Shown here: one piece after another, positions 24,880 through 35,600 of the stretch | Layout of the letters: every line of letters begins with the position of its first letter | Position numbering within the stretch: position 1 is the stretch's first letter | Assembly (NCBI GenBank): GCA_036375165.1 | Contig: DASUSI010000163.1 | Location: forward strand, 1-64,000 | DNA: 64,000 bases | Reading direction: 5' to 3' | Origin: WHSM01 sp036375165 | GTDB taxonomy: Bacteria; Actinomycetota; Actinomycetes; Mycobacteriales; Micromonosporaceae | The notes under the pieces: model-generated | What the model was told of the DNA's origin: nothing | Databases searched by the model: none | The model's input: only the letters and a program-made list of their open reading frames with translations | Made by a program: the position numbers and the translations under genes

Positions 24880-26502
24880 ATGATCACCGCCACCGGCCTG
24901 GAACTACGCGCTGGCGCCCGTACGCTGCTTTCGCAGACCACTTTGCGGGTGCAGCCCGGAGACCGGATCGGCCTGGTAGGACGCAACGGCGCTGGCAAGA
25001 CCAGCACACTGCGGGTGCTCGCTGGCGAGGCGCTGGCGTACGCGGGCCGCGTCGACCGCCGCGGGTCTGTCGGCTACCTGCCGCAGGACCCGCGGACCGG
25101 GGACCTTCACGGCCAGGCCCGGGACCGGGTGCTCTCCGCCCGTGGCCTCGACACCCTGCTGGAAGAACTCGGCAAGCTGCAGGCCGCGCTGTCCGAGACC
25201 GCCGACAGCACCGAACGGGATCGGCTGGTCCGCCGCTACGGCACCCTCGAAGACCGGTTCGCCGCCCTCGGTGGGTACGCAGCCGAAGCGCAGGCGGCGA
25301 GGATCTGCGCCAATCTGGGGTTGCCCGACCGGGTGCTGCGCCAGCCGTTGGGCACCCTCTCCGGGGGGCAGCGCCGACGCGTCGAACTCGCCCGGATCCT
25401 GTTCAGCGACGCGTCCGCGGACGGCGCCGGAGGCACCCTGCTGTTGGATGAACCGACCAACCACCTGGACGCCGACTCGATCGGCTGGCTACGCAGCTTC
25501 CTCGCCGGCCACAAGGGAGGCCTCATCGTGGTCAGTCATGACGTCGGCCTGCTCGATGCGGTGGTGAACAAGGTCTGGTACCTGGACGCCACCCGCGCCG
25601 TTGTGGACGGCTACAACGTCGGCTGGCGGACGTACCTGGAGCAGCGCGAGGCCGACGAGCGACGCAGGCGTCGCGAGCGGGTCAACGCCGAGCGCAAGGC
25701 CGGCGCCCTGATGGCACAGGCGGACAAGATGCGGGCCAAGGCGACCAAGGCGGTCGCCGCACAGAACATGATCCGGCGTGCCGAACGACTGCTGGGCAAT
25801 GTGGAGGGCGACCGGACCGCGGACAAGGTCGCCAAGGTTCGGTTCCCGACGCCAACCCCCTGCGGGAAGACGCCGTTGTCGGCCTCTGGGCTGTCCAAGT
25901 CGTACGGATCCCTGGAGGTTTTCTCCGGGGTCGACGTGGCGGTCGACCGTGGCAGTCGGGTCGCCATCCTGGGCTTGAACGGGGCCGGGAAGACCACGTT
26001 GCTGCGGCTGCTCGGCAGCCTCGAAACCCCGGACACCGGTGAGGTGGTTCCCGGCCATGGACTTCGGCTTGGGTACTACGCCCAGGAGCACGAAACCCTC
26101 GACACCGACCGCACCGTACTGGAGAACATGCGCTCGGCCAGCGGGGCGACACAGTCCGACACCGAGCTGCGCAAGATCCTCGGAGCGTTCCTGTTCACCG
26201 GGGACGACGCCGCCAAGCCGGCCGCGGTGCTGTCCGGTGGCGAGAAGACCCGGCTGGCACTGGCCGGCCTGGTGTGCTCCGGCGCCAACGTGTTGCTGCT
26301 GGACGAGCCGACCAACAACCTCGATCCGGTGAGCCGGGAGCAGGTGCTCGCTGGGATCGCGAGTTATCCCGGTGCGATCGTGCTGGTCACCCACGATCCG
26401 GGAGCGGTCACCGCGTTGCGGCCGGACCGGGCGATTCTGCTACCGGACGGGGTCGAGGACGCTTGGAGCGACGACCTGCTCGAACTGGTCGAGTTGGCGT
26501 GA
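24880..26502 (+). CDS. ABC-F family ATPase
   Basis: Soluble protein of 540 residues with two ABC domains and no membrane segments, the ABC-F layout; such proteins act on ribosomes, either relieving stalling or protecting from antibiotics. Walker A motifs are GRNGAGKTST (about residue 33) and GLNGAGKTTLL (about 367); signatures LSGGQRRRVELA and LSGGEKTRLALA; both Walker B regions end DEPTNHLD or DEPTNNLD. The interdomain linker (about 245-305) is Lys/Arg-rich (RRRRERVNAERKAGALMAQ). I cannot tell a housekeeping from a resistance member by sequence alone. It converges with the next gene, 11 bp between stops. Confidence 0.92.
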   Translation: MITATGLELRAGARTLLSQTTLRVQPGDRIGLVGRNGAGKTSTLRVLAGEALAYAGRVDRRGSVGYLPQDPRTGDLHGQARDRVLSARGLDTLLEELGKLQAALSETADSTERDRLVRRYGTLEDRFAALGGYAAEAQAARICANLGLPDRVLRQPLGTLSGGQRRRVELARILFSDASADGAGGTLLLDEPTNHLDADSIGWLRSFLAGHKGGLIVVSHDVGLLDAVVNKVWYLDATRAVVDGYNVGWRTYLEQREADERRRRRERVNAERKAGALMAQADKMRAKATKAVAAQNMIRRAERLLGNVEGDRTADKVAKVRFPTPTPCGKTPLSASGLSKSYGSLEVFSGVDVAVDRGSRVAILGLNGAGKTTLLRLLGSLETPDTGEVVPGHGLRLGYYAQEHETLDTDRTVLENMRSASGATQSDTELRKILGAFLFTGDDAAKPAAVLSGGEKTRLALAGLVCSGANVLLLDEPTNNLDPVSREQVLAGIASYPGAIVLVTHDPGAVTALRPDRAILLPDGVEDAWSDDLLELVELA

Positions 26503-26513
26503 GTCCAACCGGA

Positions 26514-27815
26514 TCACGGCTCCAGGAGCACAGCCAGTATCACCGCGCTGAGTGCCCCGGCCGAGGCCAGTAACAGTGGGCTCGGCACGGGTGGACCGGC
26601 CTGGCGCTGCGGCGCCACCGCCGCCACGGTGAGCCACGGAAAGAAGGCGAGCCAGGCGTGCTCCACACCGCCCCGGGCGAACCCGGCGAGCACTGAGAAC
26701 AGCACCGCCACGCCGGCCCCCACCAGGACCGGCCAGGCGGGGGTGTTGCGCAGTTTGCGGAGGCTGGCGACCACGGCCGGTCCGGTGGCCAGCAGTAGCG
26801 CGGCCAGGCTCAGCGCTGCCCACCATGCGCCGGTTCGGTGCGGCTCGACCCGTTGGGCATAGTCGAGCTGCGCTGTGACCAGCCCTTCCACCCAGTTGAA
26901 GCCCAGCGCTTGGGCGAGCAGCACGGGCGCCAGAACGCCGATCCCCGTGAGTACGTTGAGCAGCGGCCTGCGGCGGGCGAAGTAGAGGCAGATCACGGAC
27001 AGCCCCAGCCAGGCCGCGGCGTAGCTGAACATCGCCGCGACCCCGAGCAGTACCCCGGATCCCAAGCCGCCGACCACGGCGAGCCAGCCCCGGTGGCGGG
27101 TGGCCCAGGCACCCGCCACGATCATCGCCGCACCCAGCGGAGCTGTGAGCACGTCCGGGTGGTTCAACCAGAGCGCATACGGCGCCAGGGCCAGCACCGG
27201 CAGGTACCGGCGTGCGGTGACCTCGCCGCAGGCGTTGCGCACGGCTTGCAGCACCAGCGGTACGGTGGCCACTCCCGCCGCCGTGACCAGCAATCCCAGT
27301 GCGAGGTCGTGGTCGAATCCCAGCCGGTTCAGTGACCAGAGCAACAGTGTCGCCCCGGGGGGACGTCGCCGGTTGTGGGAACTGAGGTCCCCGGTGCCGC
27401 TCGTGAAGCTGACCAGCCAGCGGTACGGGTCGTCGCCGACGTCAGCCACGGCAGGCCAGGCACCGTCCGGGTGCCGCAGCGGCTCGGTGAGCCCCGCCAC
27501 CCCATCGGTGAGGGCCAGGCCAAGGACCCAGCACAGGCTGGCGAGGTAGCCCAGCGCGAGCACGCCGTTCCAGGGCAGCCGTTCCACGACGCCTCTCCAA
27601 GCGAGCAGCAGCACACTGGCGGCGACCACGGCGGGGAGCAGCACCGCCGAGGACAATCGCACGGCGTACCGGCCGAGGAAGGGTGCGCTGTCGGTGCCCA
27701 CCCTCGCGTCGAGGGCCAAGGCAAGGCAGGAGACCGCGATCCCCACGGCGGCGAGCACCAGCCACACCAGCAGGTCACGCCGTTCTGCCAGGCGAGGTCC
27801 CGGATCGCTGTCCAC
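26514..27815 (-). CDS. Polytopic membrane protein, probable GT-C-type glycosyltransferase
   Basis: A 433-residue protein with roughly ten to eleven hydrophobic helices. An acidic GDDPYRWLVSF segment follows the second or third helix, and a long loop SGTGDLSSHNRRRPPG comes next, reminiscent of the first extracytoplasmic loop of GT-C mannosyl- or glycosyltransferases that use polyprenyl-phosphate sugars. The catalytic identity is inference; it may only be a related integral membrane protein. GTG 27815 is the start. It is divergent from the small HTH gene. Confidence 0.6.
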   Translation of the reverse strand: MDSDPGPRLAERRDLLVWLVLAAVGIAVSCLALALDARVGTDSAPFLGRYAVRLSSAVLLPAVVAASVLLLAWRGVVERLPWNGVLALGYLASLCWVLGLALTDGVAGLTEPLRHPDGAWPAVADVGDDPYRWLVSFTSGTGDLSSHNRRRPPGATLLLWSLNRLGFDHDLALGLLVTAAGVATVPLVLQAVRNACGEVTARRYLPVLALAPYALWLNHPDVLTAPLGAAMIVAGAWATRHRGWLAVVGGLGSGVLLGVAAMFSYAAAWLGLSVICLYFARRRPLLNVLTGIGVLAPVLLAQALGFNWVEGLVTAQLDYAQRVEPHRTGAWWAALSLAALLLATGPAVVASLRKLRNTPAWPVLVGAGVAVLFSVLAGFARGGVEHAWLAFFPWLTVAAVAPQRQAGPPVPSPLLLASAGALSAVILAVLLEP

Positions 27816-27951
27816 GGCGCATCACCGTATCGGTTGGTCCCTCAGGCCTGCGTGTCGGTTGTCTTCCCCGGTCGAGTGGCGCATGATCGTTAGTGGCGGT
27901 CTAATGGATGGGACCGTTGAACCGCTCACCGAGTGACGTGAGGGATACGAC

Positions 27952-28179
27952 ATGGCAGCCACCGGCACCACCACCACCGCACCCAAGGGTCGCCGGATCG
28001 TCGGCGCAGAGCGCGCCTCACTCGCCAGCGAGCTCGTCAAGCGCTACACCGCGGGCGAGAGCATCCGGTCGCTTGCCTCATCGACTGGTCGCTCGTACGG
28101 CTTCGTGCACCGGGTGCTCACCGAATCCGGAGTCCAGCTGCGTCAGCGTGGCGGGGCCAGGCGGCGCAAGAGTTCCTGA
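27952..28179 (+). CDS. Small helix-turn-helix protein
   Basis: A 75-residue basic protein with a central HTH: LVKRYTAGESIRSLASSTGR then SYGFVHRVLTESGVQLRQRG (about residues 28-67). The pattern resembles the resolvase/transposase-type HTH_38 or sigma-region-4-like fold. Proteins of this size and sequence are widespread in actinobacteria and are probably a housekeeping DNA-binding protein. ATG 27952 follows a gaggga RBS. The tail is rich in Arg/Lys (RGGARRRKSS). Target unknown. Confidence 0.85.
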   Translation: MAATGTTTTAPKGRRIVGAERASLASELVKRYTAGESIRSLASSTGRSYGFVHRVLTESGVQLRQRGGARRRKSS

Positions 28180-28250
28180 TCGCATATCCAGACTCCGCGC
28201 CGGCATGGCTTGTCAGGACGGTCGGTCAGGCCGGCGCTGGTGGGGTGTGG

Positions 28251-29024
28251 ATGAGCCAATCGACGGGGATCCGGCTGGACCGGGACGGCCCGGTCGCCAC
28301 CGTGACGCTGTGTCGGCCTGAAACGCTCAACCGGCAGACACCAGCGCTGTGGCACCGGCTCCGCGACATCGGTCGGGAACTGCCGGGTGACGTGCGGGTC
28401 GTCGTGGTTCGCGGTGAGGGCCGGTCGTTCTCGGCTGGTTTGGACCCGGTCGTGCTGAACGGGGAGGCGCCGCCCGGGGGGATTTCCCTGTCGCGGCTGG
28501 CGGGGCTGTCCGATCCGGACCTCGATGCGCTGATCTCGACGTACCAGGATGGCTTCCGCTGGCTGCGCCGGACGGACGTGGTGTCCGTCGCGGTGGTCCA
28601 GGGTCATGCGATCGGTGCGGGCTTCCAACTCGCGCTGGCCTGCGATCTGCGCGTGGTGGCCGGCGACGCGCAGTTCTCGATGGCGGAGGTCAGGCTGGGA
28701 CTGGTTCCCGACCTCGGCGGCACGAAACGGCTGGTGGAACTGGTCGGCCACGCCCGCGCCCTGGAGATCTGTCTCACCGGGCGACGGGTCGGAGCCGCGG
28801 AGGCGTCCCGGATCGGGCTCGCGTCCCTGGTGGTGCCGGCAGAGCAGTTGTCTGACGCTGCGGGGGACCTGGTCGCGGCGCTGCTCGCGGCACCGCGGGG
28901 CGCGGCGTCCGAGACCAAGGCGTTGATCGCGATGGCGGCTCGGAATTCGTACCCCGAGCAGGAGGAGGCGGAACGGGCAGCGCAGGTACGCCGGCTTCGT
29001 GAGTTGGCCGATCTTGGGGAGTAA
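28251..29024 (+). CDS. Enoyl-CoA hydratase/isomerase family protein
   Basis: Crotonase-fold enzyme of about 257 residues. Oxyanion-hole segments are EGRSFSAGLDPV (near 55) and QGHAIGAGFQLALACDLRVV (near 118); a glutamate in MAEVRLGLVPDLGGT stands where one catalytic acid is expected, so it may be active. Substrate is not predictable. I use ATG 28251; an in-frame GTG at 28245 would add two residues. It lies 72 bp upstream of an ABC exporter gene on the same strand. Confidence 0.88.
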   Translation: MSQSTGIRLDRDGPVATVTLCRPETLNRQTPALWHRLRDIGRELPGDVRVVVVRGEGRSFSAGLDPVVLNGEAPPGGISLSRLAGLSDPDLDALISTYQDGFRWLRRTDVVSVAVVQGHAIGAGFQLALACDLRVVAGDAQFSMAEVRLGLVPDLGGTKRLVELVGHARALEICLTGRRVGAAEASRIGLASLVVPAEQLSDAAGDLVAALLAAPRGAASETKALIAMAARNSYPEQEEAERAAQVRRLRELADLGE

Positions 29025-29096
29025 TCAGCCACCCCCTGGAGTTGTCGCAGGTGTGTTGCAGACTGCTCGGGTCGTACCCGCTTCGGGAGGTAGCCG

Positions 29097-31022
29097 ATGA
29101 CGATGGGCACCGGAATGATGGGGTCCGGGTGGGGTTTCCTCCGTTCGATCCGCAACGAGGAGGCCGTGAAGGACCGGACTGTCAATCGGCAGACGGTACG
29201 CCGGATACTCGGTTTCGCTCGTCCGTACCGTCGCGACATCGGGCTGTTCCTGGTGGTCGTGGTGCTGTCCGCGATCGCGGGCGTGGCCACCCCGGTGCTG
29301 GCCGGTCGCGTGATCAACGCCATCACGGGCGGTGGCGACCAGGGTGAGGTTGTCACCATCGCCCTGCTCATCGCCGGGCTGGCGGTGCTCGACGCCGGGT
29401 TTGGTCTGGTACAGCGGCTTTTCTCCTCCCGGATCGGCGAAGGTGTGATCCTGGACCTACGCCGGGAGGTCTTCGACCACGTGCAACGGATGCCGTTGCA
29501 GTTCTTCACCCGCACCCAGACCGGTGCCCTGGTGAGCCGGCTCAACAACGATGTGATCGGAGCCCAGCGGGCGTTCACCTCGACGTTGTCCGGGGTGGTC
29601 AGTAACGCGATCGCGCTGGTACTCACCGCGGGCGTGATGTTCGCCCTGTCCTGGCAGATCACCCTGCTCTCGCTGCTCCTGCTGCCGGTGTTCATCGTCC
29701 CGGCCCGCCGCGTGGGCCGCCGCCTCGCGGAGATCACCCGGGAGAGCTACCAGCTCGACGCGAAGATGAACGCCCAGATGACCGAGCGTTTCGGCACCGG
29801 GGGAGCGCTGCTGGTCAAGCTGTTCGGACGGGCGGACGAGGAAACCAGCGAGTTCGTGGAGCGGGCCCAGCGGGTTCGTGACATCGGTGTGCTCTCGGCG
29901 ATGTACTCCAGCACCTTCTTTGTCGCTCTGACCCTGGTGGCGACCCTGGCACAGGCGTTGACGTACGGACTGGGCGGCTGGCTGGCGATCTCCGGCTCGG
30001 TGACTGCGGGCTCTGTGGTGACCCTGGCGCTGCTGCTCACCCGGCTGTACGGGCCGCTGACCGCGCTGTCCAACGTGAGGGTGGAGGTGATGAGCGCCCT
30101 GGTGAGCTTCGACCGGGTGTTCGAAGTGCTTGACCTGCCGCCCAGCGTGGTGGACAAGCAAAACGCGGTGGATCTGCCCTTGGGACCGGCCCGGGTCGAG
30201 TTCCGGGAGGTCGGGTTCCGGTACCCGGCCGCCTCGGAGGTCTCGCTCGCCTCCCTGGAGGACGTGGCCGTGCTCGATCGCACCAGCAATGATCCGGTGC
30301 TGCGGGGCGTCTCCTTCAGCGTCGAGCCGGGGAAGTTGGTCGCTCTGGTGGGCCCCTCGGGCGCGGGCAAGACCACGATCTCGATGCTCGTGCCTCGGAT
30401 CTACGACGTGACCGACGGTTCGGTGATCGTGAACGGAGCGGACGTACGGGACCTGCGGGCCGAATCGCTTCGGGCCGCGATCGGGGTGGTCACCCAGGAC
30501 GCTCACCTGTTCCACGAGACGTTGCGCGCCAATCTGACGTACGCCCGGCCGGAGGCGACCGACGAGGAACTCTGGACGGCGCTGGACCGGGCCCAGATCG
30601 CCGACCTGGTGCGATCGATCCCGGAAGGCCTGGACACGGTGGTGGGAGAGCGAGGTTACCGGTTCTCCGGTGGTGAGAAGCAGCGAATCGCGATCGCGCG
30701 GCTGCTGCTCAAGGCACCCCGGATCGTGATCCTGGACGAGGCGACCGCCCACCTGGACTCCGAATCCGAGGCCGCCGTGCAGCGGGCGCTGAGTGAGGCA
30801 CTGAGTGGCCGTACCGCCCTGGTGATCGCTCACCGTCTGTCCACGATCCGTAACGCTGACGAAATCCTGGTGCTCGACGACGGCAAGATCGTGGAACGAG
30901 GCCGGCACGATGACCTGGTCGCCGCCGGCGGCCTGTACGCGGAGCTGTACCGGACCCAGTTCGCCAACTCGCTGCGGGACTCACCGGAGCGGACCCTCGC
31001 TGAGCCCTCCGCCGCCAGTTGA
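29097..31022 (+). CDS. ABC exporter, fused permease-ATPase (MDR/MsbA type)
   Basis: A 641-residue half-transporter: six membrane helices from about residue 50 to 340, then an ATPase domain with Walker A VGPSGAGKTT (near 420), signature FSGGEKQRIAIARLLL, Walker B IVILDEATAHLD and switch IAHRLSTI. The N-terminus is a short Met/Gly-rich tail. ATG 29097 has a gggaggt RBS. The substrate may be lipids or drugs; as a half-transporter it is expected to dimerise. A TetR-type gene lies immediately downstream in the opposite direction and could regulate it. Confidence 0.93.
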   Translation: MTMGTGMMGSGWGFLRSIRNEEAVKDRTVNRQTVRRILGFARPYRRDIGLFLVVVVLSAIAGVATPVLAGRVINAITGGGDQGEVVTIALLIAGLAVLDAGFGLVQRLFSSRIGEGVILDLRREVFDHVQRMPLQFFTRTQTGALVSRLNNDVIGAQRAFTSTLSGVVSNAIALVLTAGVMFALSWQITLLSLLLLPVFIVPARRVGRRLAEITRESYQLDAKMNAQMTERFGTGGALLVKLFGRADEETSEFVERAQRVRDIGVLSAMYSSTFFVALTLVATLAQALTYGLGGWLAISGSVTAGSVVTLALLLTRLYGPLTALSNVRVEVMSALVSFDRVFEVLDLPPSVVDKQNAVDLPLGPARVEFREVGFRYPAASEVSLASLEDVAVLDRTSNDPVLRGVSFSVEPGKLVALVGPSGAGKTTISMLVPRIYDVTDGSVIVNGADVRDLRAESLRAAIGVVTQDAHLFHETLRANLTYARPEATDEELWTALDRAQIADLVRSIPEGLDTVVGERGYRFSGGEKQRIAIARLLLKAPRIVILDEATAHLDSESEAAVQRALSEALSGRTALVIAHRLSTIRNADEILVLDDGKIVERGRHDDLVAAGGLYAELYRTQFANSLRDSPERTLAEPSAAS

Positions 31023-31064
31023 AGCCCCCACAGGGGCAATCATCAGCGCGCGGCACAACGGCTT

Positions 31065-31089
31065 CGAGCAGGCGGTACCAACCTGCTCG
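31065..31089. terminator. Bidirectional terminator between ABC exporter and tetR
   Basis: Perfect 8-bp stem CGAGCAGG (31065-31072) / 31082-31089 with a 9-nt loop, lying between the convergent ends of the ABC exporter and the TetR gene. A smaller hairpin (gcccc-caca-ggggc) lies just upstream at about 31024-31037. Confidence 0.55.
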
Positions 31090-31095
31090 ACGCGG

Positions 31096-31668
31096 TCAGT
31101 AGCGGCGTACCGCCGCCTCGATGAGGTCGAGAACCGGGCCCAGGCGGTCGGTGTCACGCCCCATCGCCAGATGCATCGCCAGGCCGTCGAGTGCGAGTTG
31201 CAGTAACTGTTGCAGTACGTGCACCGGTACGTCGTCGCGCAGCGTGCCGGCCTCCCGTTGCCACTCCAGGCGGTCCATGGTGGCCTGCACGATTGCCTCG
31301 GAGCGTTGCGCCCACCGCTTGGCGAACTCCGGATCGGTGCGTAGCCGCCGGGACACCTCAAGTTGGGTGCCGAGCCAGCCACGTACCTCTGGGGAGCCGG
31401 AGCGGGCCACCAGATCCCGCATCACCTGAACCAGGCCGTCCCGCCGTACGGTCTCCACCATGGCGGCGGCGTCGTCCTCGGCGACCGCGAAGAACAGCGA
31501 TTCTTTGTCCCGGAAGTGGTGGAAGATCGCGCCCCGGGACAGTCTGGTCTCCTCTTCGAGGCGGCGTACGGTCGCACCCTCGTAGCCGTGCCGGGCGAAG
31601 CAGGCCCTGGCACCTGCCAGGATCTCGCGTCGCCGGGCGTCGAGGTGGTCCTGACTCACCCTGGGCAC
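31096..31668 (-). CDS. TetR/AcrR family transcriptional regulator
   Basis: A 190-residue repressor: N-terminal HTH (about residues 12-56) with RREILAGARACFARHGYEGA, TVRRLEEETRLSRGAIFHHF and KESLF, followed by a helical ligand domain. The start is GTG 31668 (VPRVSQDHLDARR); the open frame to 32220 upstream is antisense to the hydrolase gene. It is divergent from the nitrilase-family gene by 106 bp and convergent with the ABC exporter. Its N-terminus resembles AcnR, the actinobacterial aconitase repressor, but acn is 18 kb away; this is a weak impression. Confidence 0.9.
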   Translation of the reverse strand: MPRVSQDHLDARRREILAGARACFARHGYEGATVRRLEEETRLSRGAIFHHFRDKESLFFAVAEDDAAAMVETVRRDGLVQVMRDLVARSGSPEVRGWLGTQLEVSRRLRTDPEFAKRWAQRSEAIVQATMDRLEWQREAGTLRDDVPVHVLQQLLQLALDGLAMHLAMGRDTDRLGPVLDLIEAAVRRY

Positions 31669-31774
31669 GTTGTGATCGTGACAGGGCAACCGGTGTTCTG
31701 CAATCCGTACGTACGGCTTGCCACATCGGCGCCGCGAGTGCGATCGAGGTCGAAGCGGCTGGCAGGATGGGCCG

Positions 31775-32644
31775 GTGATCGTAAACCCGGACCGGCCACT
31801 GCGGGTGGCCGCGATACAGGCGGAGGCGGTGCCGGGTGAGGTGGCGCACAACGCCGCGACGGTGGCCCGGCTGATCGGCCAGGCAGCCGAACACGGTGTC
31901 CGTCTCGCGGTGTTCCCGGAACTGTTCCTGACCGCGTACCACCCCCCGGCACTGGCGGCGGACCCGGACGGCTGTGACGTGCCGGCTGACGAGCGGGACG
32001 TCGTGGCCGACCCTCGGCTGGAGCCGATCCGGGCCGCGGCGGCAGAGGCCGGACTGCTCGCGGTGATCGGCGCCAGCGTGTCCCGGCCGGGTGGGATCCG
32101 CCGTTGCTCGGCACTGCTCGCCGAGCCGTCTGGCCTGGTCCGGGCGGTATACGACAAGCAGAATCTGTACGGGCCCCACGAGAACGCCCTGTTCTCACCG
32201 GGCGAGCGGGGGTGCGGCATCCAGCTGGATTCCTGGGTGCTGGGACTTGGGATCTGCTACGACGGATGCTTTCCGGAACACGGCCGTGCCGCCGCGCTCG
32301 CCGGAGCGCACGGATACCTCTGTCCCAGCGGGTACGTCGCCGGGTCCGAGCATCGACGTGACGTCTACTACGCCGCCCGCGCCCTGGACAACACGATGTA
32401 CGTGATTTTCGCGAACTCCGTCGGAGGTGTGGCCCCGTGGCAGCTCTGTGGCGGCGCTGCCGTGTACGACCCGCAGGGCCAGCCGGTGAAGCGGGCCGGT
32501 GACCAGGGCGAGGCCATCGTGGTGGCCGACCTGGACCCAGCGGAACTGGCCAGGGTCCGCGCCGCCCACACGATGCTCGGTGAGGTGGCGACGCACGGCC
32601 AGAATCTCGGCGATCTCCGTACCACGATCGTCTGCCAGTACTGA
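31775..32644 (+). CDS. Carbon-nitrogen hydrolase (nitrilase superfamily)
   Basis: Amidase of 289 residues with the complete catalytic triad Glu49 (VFPELFLTAY), Lys128 (YDKQNLYG) and Cys161 (LGICYDGCFPE). Such enzymes hydrolyse amides such as N-carbamyl compounds or omega-amides; the substrate is not clear here. GTG 31775 is the start, preceded by ggcagga. It runs convergently into hrpA with 34 bp between the stops. Confidence 0.9.
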   Translation: MIVNPDRPLRVAAIQAEAVPGEVAHNAATVARLIGQAAEHGVRLAVFPELFLTAYHPPALAADPDGCDVPADERDVVADPRLEPIRAAAAEAGLLAVIGASVSRPGGIRRCSALLAEPSGLVRAVYDKQNLYGPHENALFSPGERGCGIQLDSWVLGLGICYDGCFPEHGRAAALAGAHGYLCPSGYVAGSEHRRDVYYAARALDNTMYVIFANSVGGVAPWQLCGGAAVYDPQGQPVKRAGDQGEAIVVADLDPAELARVRAAHTMLGEVATHGQNLGDLRTTIVCQY

Positions 32645-32678
32645 CCGGTCGGTTCGGGAACCACCTGCCCGTGCCGGG

Positions 32679-35600
32679 TCAGTCGAACAGGTCGTCGATC
32701 GCGCGGTAGATCCGCTTCGCGGACACCGGATACGCGGTGCCGAGGTGCTGGGCAAACAGGCTGACCCGCAGTTCCTCGACCATCCACCGAATGGCGCGGA
32801 CGTCGTCGCGGTCGGCGCCGAGCTCGGCGACAACTTCCTGATACGCATCCCGGGCCTCGTGCACCTGGAGCATCAGGTGACGGTCCCGAGCCGGGTTCCC
32901 TGGAAGCTTGTCCAGCCGCGACCGGACGGCTCTCAGGTATCGGATCAGGTCCGGCAGCCGTTCGACGCCGGTGTCGGCGACGAAACCGGGATAGACCAAC
33001 CCGGAGAGCTGGTCCCGGACGTCGGCGAGCGCTGCGCTCGGGGCGGGGTTGCCGGCGGTGAGCCGGCTCGCCACCTCATGAGTTTCGGAGAGGATGCGCT
33101 CCACCGTGCTGAGCACTTCCATCACGGCATCCACGAGGTCGGGCCGCACGGCATGACGCAACCGCTGAAAGCCCGCCTCGTCCCAGACCGGCCCGCCAGC
33201 CTCGGCGACCAGCCGGTCGAGCGCACAACTGGCGCAGTCGGCCAGCAGGCCGACCACGCTGCCGTGCGGGTTGCGGGCCAGGGCCAGTTTCTGCCGGTTC
33301 GACAGCCGGCCCTGGGTGAACGTCACCGGGGACGGCAGGGTGAGCAGCAGCAGCCGGCGGGTGCCACGCCACATCGCCTGACGTTGTTCGGCTTCGGTTT
33401 CCAGCACCCGGATCCCCACCGAGTCGCCTTCGTCCACCAGCGCCGGATAGCCGGTGACCCGGTAGCCGGCGCGTTCCTGCGCCACGGTCCGGGGGAGAGC
33501 GCCGAATGACCAGGTATGCGCCCCATGCCGCTCCAGGCCACGGGCTGCGGCGGAGACGGTCTCCCGCAGCTTCGGCCGCAGTTGTTCGGTCAACGTGGTG
33601 AGATCGCGACCTTCCGCCAGCGTCGTGTCCTGCTCGTCGATGACCCTGAAGTTCATCCGAAGGTGTGGCGGCACCTGGTCGGGTTGCCAGGCATCACGTG
33701 GCACGCTGATCCCGCTGAGATGTCGCAGTTCCCGCTCCAGTGCGGGCAGCAGCGGGCCATCGGGTATCACCGGCAGCTCGTCCAGAATGTCCCGGACGTG
33801 GTCCGGCACCGGAACGAAGTTGCGTCGTAACGGCTTGGGAAGGGTGCGGATCAGTGCCGTGACGAGTTCCTCCCGCAACCCAGGGACCTGCCACTCGAAC
33901 GGTTCCGGGCTGACCCGCCTCAGCAGCGGAAGCGGGATCCGTACGGTCACCCCGTCGGCGTCGGTTCCCGGCTCGAACTGGTAGGTCAACGGCAGCCGCA
34001 ACCCGTCCCACTCCCAGAAGTCCGGGTAGTCGGTCTCGGCTATCCCCGCCGCCGCGGGGTTCACCAGCATCGTGACGTCGAACTCCAGCAACCCGGGTTG
34101 GTCCTGCCGAGTCTTCTTCCACCAGCTGTCGAAGTGCCGTGCGGACACCACGTCGGCCGGTATCCGCTGGTCATAGAAGTCGAACAGGGTCTCGTCGTCG
34201 ACCACGAGATCCCGCCGCCGTGCCCGGTGTTCCAGGTCTCCGACCTCGTCGAGGAGTTCCCGGTTGCGGTGGAAGAACCGGTGGCGGGTCTCCCAGTCGC
34301 CTTCCACCAGGGCGTGTCGGATGAACAACTCCCGGGACAACCTGGGGTCGATCCGGCCGTAGTTCACCTTGCGCCGGGCAACGATCGGCACGCCGTACAG
34401 CGTGACCTTCTCGTACGCCATCACAGCGCCCTGCTTCTTCTCCCAGTGCGGTTCGCTGTAGCCGCGCTTGACCAGGTGAGCGGCCAGCGGCTCCACCCAG
34501 GACGGTTCGATCCGCGCCACGATCCTGGCCCACAGCCGGGTGGTCTCGACCAGTTCGGCCGCCATCACCCACTGCGGTTGCTTGCGGAACAGCGCCGATC
34601 CGGGGAAGACCGAGAACCGGGAGTTGCGGGCGCCGAGGTAGTCCCGTTTGACGGCGTCGCGGGTGCCGACGTGCGACAACAGTCCTGCCAGCAGCGAGAT
34701 GTGGATCCGCTCGGGCGGGGTCGGCCCGGCGTCAGCGCCGGGCTTCGAGCGGCGTACCGGCAATCCCAGGTCGCGGGCGACCTGCCGGAGTTGCGCGTGG
34801 ACGTCCTGCCATTCCCGGATCCGGAGGAAGTGCAGGAACTCCGCCTTGCACAGCTTGCGAAACTGGTTGCCGGACAGTCGCTGCTGCTGTTCTTCCAGGT
34901 AACGCCACAGATTGAGGTACGCCAGGAAGTCCGAGTCCGGGTCGGCGAACCTGGCGTGTTTCTCGTCGGCTGCCTGCCGCTGGTCGGCGGGTCGCTCCCT
35001 GGGGTCCTGGATCGCCAGCCCGGAGACGATGACGAGCACCTCGTCGACGCAGCCGTTGTCCCCGGCCTCCAGCACCATCCGGGCCAGCTTGGGATCCACC
35101 GGCAGTTGCGCCAGCTTGCGGCCGAGACTGGTCAGCCGTCCGTGTTCCAGCGCCCGCAGTTCTTCCAGGGTCCGTACCCCGTCGGTGATGTTGCGTCGGT
35201 CCGGCGGATCGATGAACGGGAACGTCTCCACGTTGCCCAGCCGAGCGGCGGTCATCTGCAGGATTACCGATGCGAGGCTGGTACGCAGGATCTCCGGGTC
35301 GGTGAATTCCGGCCGCGACTGGAAGTCCGGTTCGGAGTAGAGCCGGATGCAGACGCCATCTGAGAGCCGGCCGCAACGCCCCTTGCGCTGGTTCGCCGAG
35401 GCCTGTGAGATCGGTTCGATCGGAAGTCGCTGCACCTTGGTCCGGTTGCTGTACCGGGAGATCCGGGCGGTGCCCGGGTCAATCACGTACCTGATGCCCG
35501 GGACAGTGAGCGAGGTCTCCGCGATGTTGGTCGCGATCACGATGCGCCGGCCACGGTGGGGTTGGAACACCCGGTGCTGTTCAGCGGCTGAGAGCCGGGC